NCBI GenBank assembly: GCA_030762175.1
Contig: CM060831.1
Location: 139,167,001 to 139,231,000, forward strand
Direction: 5' to 3'
Source of the DNA: Metallyticus violacea
Lineage: Eukaryota > Arthropoda > Insecta > Mantodea > Metallyticidae
Length of the DNA: 64,000 nt
In this document: in pieces, positions 58,325-64,000 of the stretch
Layout of the letters: each line of letters opens with the position of its first letter
How positions within the stretch are numbered: the first letter of the stretch is position 1
Notes under the pieces: generated by a model
The model's database searches: none
Told to the model about the DNA's origin: nothing
Seen by the model: the letters and a program-made list of their open reading frames with translations, nothing else
Position numbers and translations under genes: made by a program

Positions 58325-58573
58325 TTGATTGATTAATTTTAGTTTAGACGCTCTTTAATTCTATTCAGGGCGTGAAACTGCCAATAAATTTTTCTCAAAG
58401 GCCTCTTCTTTCAGGCTTGAGGTTCTTTATCGTGCCGTAAATGTACGACACGGAACCCACGGCTTTACTTCCCTTCCGAAGTAACCAATACTTAGGATTT
58501 TTACGCCCGAAAAAAAGCTATCGATCCTGGCCGGGTTTGAACCCGCAATCTGGACAACTATCAGGACCGACTT
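58325..58573 (-). mobile_element. SINE-B copy with a deletion in its head
   Basis: Inverted. The body and tail are normal, but about 35-40 nt between the B box and the terminal GGTCCTGA are missing, removing the A box. TATTTTTAAGA (58,314-58,324) and TACTTTTAAGA (58,574-58,584) form an 11-bp duplication with one difference. Confidence 0.9.
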
Positions 58574-58584
58574 TACTTTTAAGA

Positions 58585-59814
58585 GAAACCTATTTGGTTT
58601 AACATAACTCGTATATTTTCATTTACCGTAGCGTTCACAGTGTCATGTGGTTTTACTGTAAAACAGTCGCATGGCCTTCTAATATAGCAACCGAATAAAC
58701 GCTGACAGAATTCACTCCTACTGTGCACTTTGTATCTTCCGAGAACTGGACAGAGACAAAAGCAACTAGCGCCTTTGACCGTATGCCTGAAAGCGCTGAC
58801 CTTCACCGCTGTACAGCAACGGCCTAAAGGGACATAAGAGCAGTAGCTAAAGCAAAGAAACAAAAGACTACATAGGCGCGCGCAACTTGTTGCTACCGTA
58901 CGATGAGCAAACAAAACTGCAGCCCAAGCCGATGAAATATTTTTTTTTTTTTAATCGCTCAGCCTTTGCAGTCCCCCCGACACCGCACAGGAAAATCCGT
59001 GTTGTGTGCAGGTGGTTGGTTGGTTCTGTCATCGGGCGGGAGAGCGCGCTGCGGTGGCGGTTTCCCACACTTCCATTAGTAAAGCAGTTTTGAGGTTCTG
59101 GGTTCTCGGTTGCCGTGGTTTCCACTGGTTTTGTTTCCACCACTAAACATTCTGATGCTCGGCCGTGTTCGGTTTTCAAAATCTCTCGATATTGCACACC
59201 GCCCCGTCCACAACATGCCATCAGATTAGGTTAATATATGCACTTACTCGTTCCAGCATTCATGTAAATGCGTGTGGATACAGTCCATCATTGCGGCGGT
59301 TTTGGTGGGGGGGGGGAGATACAGACAGGGCCAAATGATGGCAAAACACTGATTTATAAACTTATGCATTATTAATTAATCAGTGACATCATCCCGTGAC
59401 GTCAGTCAACTAATGAACCGCACGTTGCGCAGACGCGCAAAGGTTTTTCGTACCGAAGGGACGAAAATTAGCGTGTCTGGTACAGTCCGTTGGGATTGTA
59501 TTGGCTACTTGCCAGTAACAAAGGCATGTGTGACTGTTTCTTAAAAATGCGAAAATTTAACTTTGTAAGTCAAGTGCAAGCGTGAAATTCCTTCGAGTAA
59601 TAAAAGTTGGTGCAGTGAAGGGTTAGTTTTTGTATTAATTTTGTTTCTTAATTCATTATAAGTATTATTTAAACTCTAATTCCATACATTTAAGAGAAAT
59701 ATTAAAGGGGGTAAAAAATATATTTTTGTTTTTATACTATTTAATATTTGAAAGTTTCTGTTTATTTTTATGTTTTTATTAATGTTCCTTGGTTACATGT
59801 ATTTTAAATACATT
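58585..59814. other. Unassigned stretch with CG-rich segments
   Basis: 58,740-59,230 and 59,400-59,480 are CG-richer than the surroundings. Reverse-strand open frames (111 and 117 codons, overlapping) have no recognised domain. TGACGTCA at about 59,398 and GCGCAGACGCGC at about 59,430 are promoter-type motifs. A host 5' region is possible but unsupported by any coding similarity. Confidence 0.4.
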
Positions 59815-59825
59815 TTGAATGTCAC

Positions 59826-60126
59826 CTTTTTTTATTTGTTTTATTTACGGACGCTCTTTAACATCTCAGGTCATCAGCGTTCCATACTATTCAGGGCGTG
59901 AAACGGCCGACTAATTTTGCTCAGAGGCCTCTTCTTTCCTTTCAGGCTTGAGATTCTTTTTGTGCCGTAAATGTACAACAAGGGACCCACGGTTTTATTT
60001 CCCTTCCGAAGGAAGCCATACTTAATATTTTTACGCCCCGAAAAAATTCATCGACCCTGGCCGGGTAAACCCGCGATCTTGGGTTTAGAAGGCAAGTATG
60101 GTTACCACTACACCACCAGGACCGAC
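59826..60126 (-). mobile_element. SINE-B copy (inverted, full-length)
   Basis: Runs from the tail TTATTTACGGACGCTCTTTA to the head CACCACCAGGACCGAC. TTGAATGTCAC (59,815-59,825) and TTGAGTGTCAC (60,127-60,137) form the duplication, with one difference. The B box has lost two bases (GGGTAAACCCG on the + strand). Confidence 0.95.
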
Positions 60127-60280
60127 TTGAGTGTCACTGCAAAAGCCCTTTTTCCTCTAGCCCTTATTCAGGCAAAATGATTTGCCCTGGTAGGCTGTGG
60201 CTTGACTTGAATGATAGACAAAGTTGTATCTCATAAATTGGCAGCGTTTAATTCCATGACATCATCCTTTGTTGTTGTAC

Positions 60281-60564
60281 CGCCACGAGTGGCCGAGGTC
60301 GTTAAGTCTCGGACTCGTGAGCGGGAGGTCTGGGTTCGAATACCGCCAGGACCGTCCTTCCTGACTGAGGTTTTTTCCAGGTTTTCCTCAGTCCTCATAA
60401 ATGGCAAATGCCGGGGAGGTACCCTAAACTTAGGCCTGGAACGATTCCTTCCATAAAATCCTTTCCCAATATATCATTTCATTTCATTCATCACCAGTGT
60501 CCACCGCCTGTGGTACCTCTGTAGTAAAAACGGGCGTTAAACACCATTCATTCATTCATTCATT
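60281..60564 (+). mobile_element. SINE-A copy with ATTC tail and 18-bp duplication
   Basis: Full-length, with the best-preserved 3' end (CGGGCGTTAAACACC) followed by (ATTC)n. CATCCTTTGTTGTTGTAC (60,263-60,280) and CATCCTTTGCTGTTGTAC (60,565-60,582) differ at one base. The short tetranucleotide tail and long duplication point to LINE-type target-primed integration. Confidence 0.95.
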
Positions 60565-60582
60565 CATCCTTTGCTGTTGTAC

Positions 60583-61284
60583 AATGTTGGGGAGTTTTAG
60601 CTAGTGTTTCCCTCAAAGAGTTAGTTGCTCTGTAAAAACCCTTTTTTTGTGCAATTGTTGAAAAATACATTATTTTTGCACAAGTTTCCCATTTTTAAGG
60701 GTCCATATAAGGTATCACTTTGAAACTTTTATCGCTTATTTATGATATTATTGTAATGAAATGTGTATAAATTCCTACATCCAAATTTTCAAGTGTCTTT
60801 TTAAAATTATATTTTCACACATAATTTTAACTTATTGAAAAAGTTACTATTCTAAATCTGGTGAAACAGAGATTTATTATTATATTTTAGCAAGTGTAAT
60901 TTTCAAATTACAAATCCTTCATCAAGTGTAATATTTCTGACCAACCCTATATATTCACATCCTGCCAATATTTCAAAGCAGAAGTCTCCATAGCAATATT
61001 ATAATAAAAGATTTCTGCGTAAGATTACAGCTCTTCCTTTCAAACTATGTGTCGCACAATAACGCTCGTTATTATGCGACTGTTCTAAAATCTACTCGTG
61101 CCAGAGGCGTGCCTCGAACCGCAGTACTGTGGTTCCGGACCACTCAACGGGCGTGATCGCTGGGGAAGACTGAATGGAATTGTTTTGTAGCAAACGAGTG
61201 CTCTCCTACGCATAGTTAACTAAAATGTACTTTCTGAGTATATGAAAACCTTTAGGAAAGAATTTTATCAAAAGTAATTTCAAG
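60583..61284. other. Unassigned stretch with one tRNA-like block
   Basis: On the reverse strand at about 61,090-61,160, CGTTGAGTGGTCCGG and GCGGTTCGAGGCACGC suggest a decayed tRNA-like head. Otherwise nothing recognised. Confidence 0.4.
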
Positions 61285-61533
61285 AGAGGTTCAGAGATTG
61301 CCGATAAAGGAAAGCTCAGACCCTCGAGGGATATTTATTAGAACTATTTCACGAATAAAATAATAGTTTAATTATAATATTGTAATAACTGTAATATTTT
61401 TATTATGCATACTTAACCTTCTCAAGCCATCTAACAAACCTTCTCAAGCCATCTAACAGGCGAATGTCGATTGTCAGTAATGGCAATTGAGAAGAGCCAA
61501 ATACGCGTTGAGGACTATTTAATGAATAGAATA

Positions 61534-61578
<45 letters not shown>

Positions 61579-62105
61579 AAATTCGTGCACGGATTATTAA
61601 CAATTGTATAAACTTTTATTTTTACTTACAAATACCCATCTATTCAGAAATCCTGAGAATGAAATGGACGGAAATCGAACATTACAGTCGCTACCATTCG
61701 ATTAACTAATACCATCTTAGAAAAACAAAACAGAGAAAAATTTTACCACTCTGAGAACGTGTTTATTAAGATTTGTGGTTGCTAAGACAGATATTGTTAC
61801 ATAATTTATAAAATTATTTCAAATTGTTTGACTGAATACGCAAAACCAATTGTTTCAGTGAAAACACATTAAGTTAGTTAAATGTAAATTACTGAAAACA
61901 CAGAAAAGTGGTCAGTGAAGCGTGCTTCAGGAATTATATATAGGAGGTACATACCGCAAGACAAATGCACGTCGCGTGATTAAACGGATTACATAGTTTT
62001 TTCCATAATTTTACCGCGTTATCCGGCTGTGTTTGGTGAAAAAGCAAAATTTTGTTTCGTTTCATTGGTCGATTTTAAGTTGACGTCATATAAGTGAAAC
62101 AGTCA
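61285..62105 (-). mobile_element. Family-C repeat, copy 5 (inverted)
   Basis: All landmarks are present in reverse order, with a (TA)n array at 61,539-61,576. A 26-bp stretch (AACCTTCTCAAGCCATCTAA) is tandemly duplicated at 61,417-61,458. The left end includes TGACGTCA at about 62,081. Confidence 0.8.
61539..61576. repeat. (TA)n array of family C
   Basis: About 18 TA units at the conserved internal position. Confidence 0.95.
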
Positions 62106-62285
62106 TAATAATTGCAGCCATTCTATTTTCTTTCTTCAATTTCTTGTACAGAAATACTTCTTGCTTGGTAAATGTGAATTCAGCTTCAATTGTAAAGCTT
62201 TTAAACTTTATAATTAGTTATTGTTCATAGTTTACCTTGCAGCGAACAATTCGAATTTGTTGTAGTGTTTTTTCTTTACAATAAC

Positions 62286-62550
62286 CCTCCTAAACCCAAG
62301 ATCGCGGGTTCGAACCCGGCCAGGACCGATGGATTTTTTCGGGGCGTAAAAATCCTAAGTATGGCTTCCTTCGGAAGGGAAGTAAAGCTGTGGGTCCCGT
62401 GTCGTACATTTACGGCACGATAAAGAACCTCAAGCCTGAAAGAGAGGCCTCTGAGCAAAATTTGTCGGCCGTTTCACGCCCTGAGTTGAATGGGACGCTG
62501 ATGACCGGAGCTGTTAAAGAGCGTCCATAAATAAATTATTCAAAAAAAAT
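62286..62550 (+). mobile_element. SINE-B copy, 5'-truncated but flanked by a target duplication
   Basis: The element starts within the tRNA-like head (CCTCCTAAACCCAAG), lacking the A box, yet TTACAATAAC (62,276-62,285) and TCACAATAAC (62,551-62,560) flank it. Truncation therefore appears to have happened during insertion. Confidence 0.85.
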
Positions 62551-62560
62551 TCACAATAAC

Positions 62561-63142
62561 ATCTATTATATTGTTTCATAAAGAGCTGCTAGTGCTACAC
62601 TTTCAAGCAGTGAAAGAGTTACTAATCGCAAGTTAACTGTGTGGGTGTTCATCTCGAAACCTTATCTCAAACTTTACATATAGTATATTGTTCATAGGTG
62701 ATGTATAAGTGGAAAATATCAGATGCTCATATCAACAGAAAGGGTGAAAAACTTGCGTAGAATTTTCCATTTAAAAAGCGCGGCAAGTACCTAGCGATAG
62801 CAAATTGAACAAATTGATGGAATAATCGAATGAAAAATAATCGATTAAATGATTATTTTGTTTCATCGATTGTTCTATTATTTTGAAAAAAAAAAGATTA
62901 TTCAATGAACCAAATATTTTCCGAATGAAAATAAATAATATAAAAGTAATCATTATCATGACCACCATCTTGCGATAGCTGGACCGAGTTTCATTTCCGG
63001 TTGGGTTAGTTTTCTAACTGAAGTGTTTTTCAGGGATTTTCCCTAAAATATTTAGGTGAATGTCTGGGAAACTTAGGCCACAAAATACCCTGAACTAGTT
63101 CGGTCAACTTATCATCCTCATCTGACGCAACAGATCTTCAGA
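62561..63142. other. Unassigned AT-rich DNA
   Basis: Nothing firmly recognised. 62,975-63,110 has SINE-like text (GTTGGGTTAGTTTTC) with no match to families A or B. Confidence 0.4.
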
Positions 63143-63150
63143 TCATATCA

Positions 63151-63444
63151 TCAATTCGGTCCTGGTGGTGTAGTGGTTACCATACTTGCCTTCTATACCC
63201 AAGATCGCGGGTTCGAACCCGGCCAGGACCGATGGATTTTTTCGGGCGTAAAAATCCTAAGTATGGTTTCCTTCGAAGGGGAAGTAAAGCCGTGTCGTAC
63301 ATTTACGGCACGAAAAAGAACCTCAAGCCTGAAAGAGAGGCCTCTGAGCAAAATTTGTCGGCCGTTTCACGCCCTGAGTTGAATGAGACGCTGATGACTT
63401 GAGATGTTAAAGAGCGTCCATAAATAAATAAATAAATAAATAAG
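63151..63444 (+). mobile_element. SINE-B copy (young-looking)
   Basis: The tRNA-like head is intact (GGTCCTGGTGGTGTAGTGGT, GGTTCGAACCCGGCCAGGAC) and the tail is (AATA)n. TCATATCA flanks both sides (63,143-63,150 and 63,445-63,452). A short body deletion (GGGTCC missing near 63,292) distinguishes it. Confidence 0.95.
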
Positions 63445-63619
63445 TCATATCAAAATTATTTAAAATTTGCTCTTTCGGATGAAACTGTGCATGGAAGTAA
63501 CCTAAACACTGCTAAATGTAATAACGCATAACTTGAAATGGTTGTAGTTTCAAGCTTATAAATTGATAAGAAAAGCATACTGAAGATAAGCGTTTTCACA
63601 ACATGATTTATCCTTACAC

Positions 63620-64000
63620 GGAGGACAGAAGCGCTCCATGCTGCAGGTGAGTCCCGAGCGACAGCGGAGAGAGCCGAAGGTAGTGACTTGCACAATAATT
63701 ACTAGATAATAAGGCTTTCAAACGCAACGGCATGATAGCTCAGATGGTTAGAGCGTCATGCTATAGCTGTAAGGACAGTACTTTCTAATCCTCACGTCCA
63801 TATGCTTTTTTTTCCTCCTTCCCTTGCTGGAGTTAAAGGAGAGTTTTTACCATTACAATGATTTGCCCGCCACTATCAATTTTTATTTACGAAAAGGAGG
63901 TGAGCGTAGGCCGTCAGACCGTAGCGAGACGCAGCAAACCACTGGGTCCACTGGTGTCTAGGATTTACCCTAAGTTAGCGTTAAGGTTAATGTGTGTACA
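63620..64000. mobile_element. Inverted-repeat element D3, cut by the window end
   Basis: The left end GAGTCCCGAGCGACAGCGGA, GAGAGCCGAAGG matches D1 and D2. The interior matches D2 to the window edge, with a tRNA-like block at 63,729-63,799 and only one copy of the unit duplicated in D2. The right end lies outside. Confidence 0.65.
63729..63799 (+). repeat. tRNA-like module in D3
   Basis: GGCATGATAGCTCAGATGGT and TAGAGCG give a good acceptor start and D arm. The acceptor closes with TCACGTCC, but the T-arm/B-box region reads ACTTTCTAATCC instead of GGTTCGAATCC. Probably not functional. Confidence 0.6.

Noticed and set aside
63158..63235. Functional tRNA gene at the intact SINE-B head
   Set aside because: It has good boxes and pairing ends, but the same head recurs in nine SINE-B copies with a shared body and tail, so it is a SINE head.
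1..64000. CRISPR array, bacterial operon or phage features
   Set aside because: No regularly spaced repeats with unique spacers, no ribosome-binding-site-led gene chains; tRNA-derived SINEs and mariner/LINE remnants show the DNA is eukaryotic.

Overview
The window is about 64 kb of AT-rich, intron- and repeat-type eukaryotic DNA. I can support no intact host protein-coding gene, no rRNA and no ordinary tRNA gene. It is almost entirely a graveyard of transposable elements: broken Tc1/mariner-superfamily transposases of at least ten lineages, two abundant tRNA-derived SINE families, non-LTR retrotransposon fragments, a hAT fragment and several non-autonomous inverted-repeat elements. Transposase blocks such as SPDLTPLDFYLWG, WFQQDGATAH, VREIAEECNIS and EYLTKINV-type motifs are typical of arthropod genomes, so an arthropod with a large, repeat-rich genome is the best guess. 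I cannot place it further from sequence alone.

Layout. 0.2-1.0 kb is a deleted mariner (family M1) with both inverted ends. 1.8-3.6 kb is a reverse-strand mariner (M2) broken by two SINE-A copies in opposite orientation. 3.9-4.2 kb is the 3' end of a LINE ORF. 6.5-7.3 kb is a second M1 copy. 7.7-10.2 kb holds nested SINE-A copies and a reverse-strand transposase (M10). 10-13 kb is largely unassigned, with one SINE-B and a hAT C-terminus at 13.4 kb. 14.3-15.3 kb is a second M2 copy. 16.1 kb is a LINE reverse transcriptase fragment. 16.7-19.3 kb and 28.0-28.9 kb hold a DUF4817-type transposon family with a GAGGTTATTT end. 21.5-22.4 kb is transposase M5. 23.6-26.9 kb is a nest: mariner M3 split by family-C repeats, which were themselves hit by M1 and SINE-B. 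28.9-29.5 kb is SINE-B hit by SINE-A. 29.7-32 kb holds M2, M1 and a LINE. 35-37.6 kb holds family C, M6, M7 and M15. 38.9-39.4 kb is SINE-B inside a polypyrimidine tract. 40.4-41.4 kb is an inverted-repeat element carrying C2H2 zinc-finger remnants. 43.2-44.4 kb is mariner M8 with SINE-A. 45.9-46.5 kb is a decayed ORF of a widespread uncharacterised arthropod family. 49.3-52.0 kb is a large inverted-repeat structure with a mariner (M9) in its loop. 57.0-57.6 and 63.6-64.0 kb are inverted-repeat elements with a tRNA-like module. SINEs, family C and unassigned DNA fill the rest.

The copies date one another. M2 is older than the SINE-A copies in it. M3 is older than family C, and family C is older than M1, M6 and SINE-B. 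SINE-B at 28.9 kb is older than the SINE-A in it. Most SINE copies keep recognisable target-site duplications, so SINE activity was comparatively recent, whereas every transposase reading frame is disrupted.

The least ordinary structures are the ~2.75-kb inverted repeat at 49,261-52,008 (arms of roughly 555-575 bp, apparently above 90% identical) and a group of elements (40.4, 57.0 and 63.6 kb) that share terminal sequence but carry different interiors: zinc-finger fragments in one, a tRNA-like sequence in the others. All family and superfamily names rest on motif recognition from memory, not on a search.
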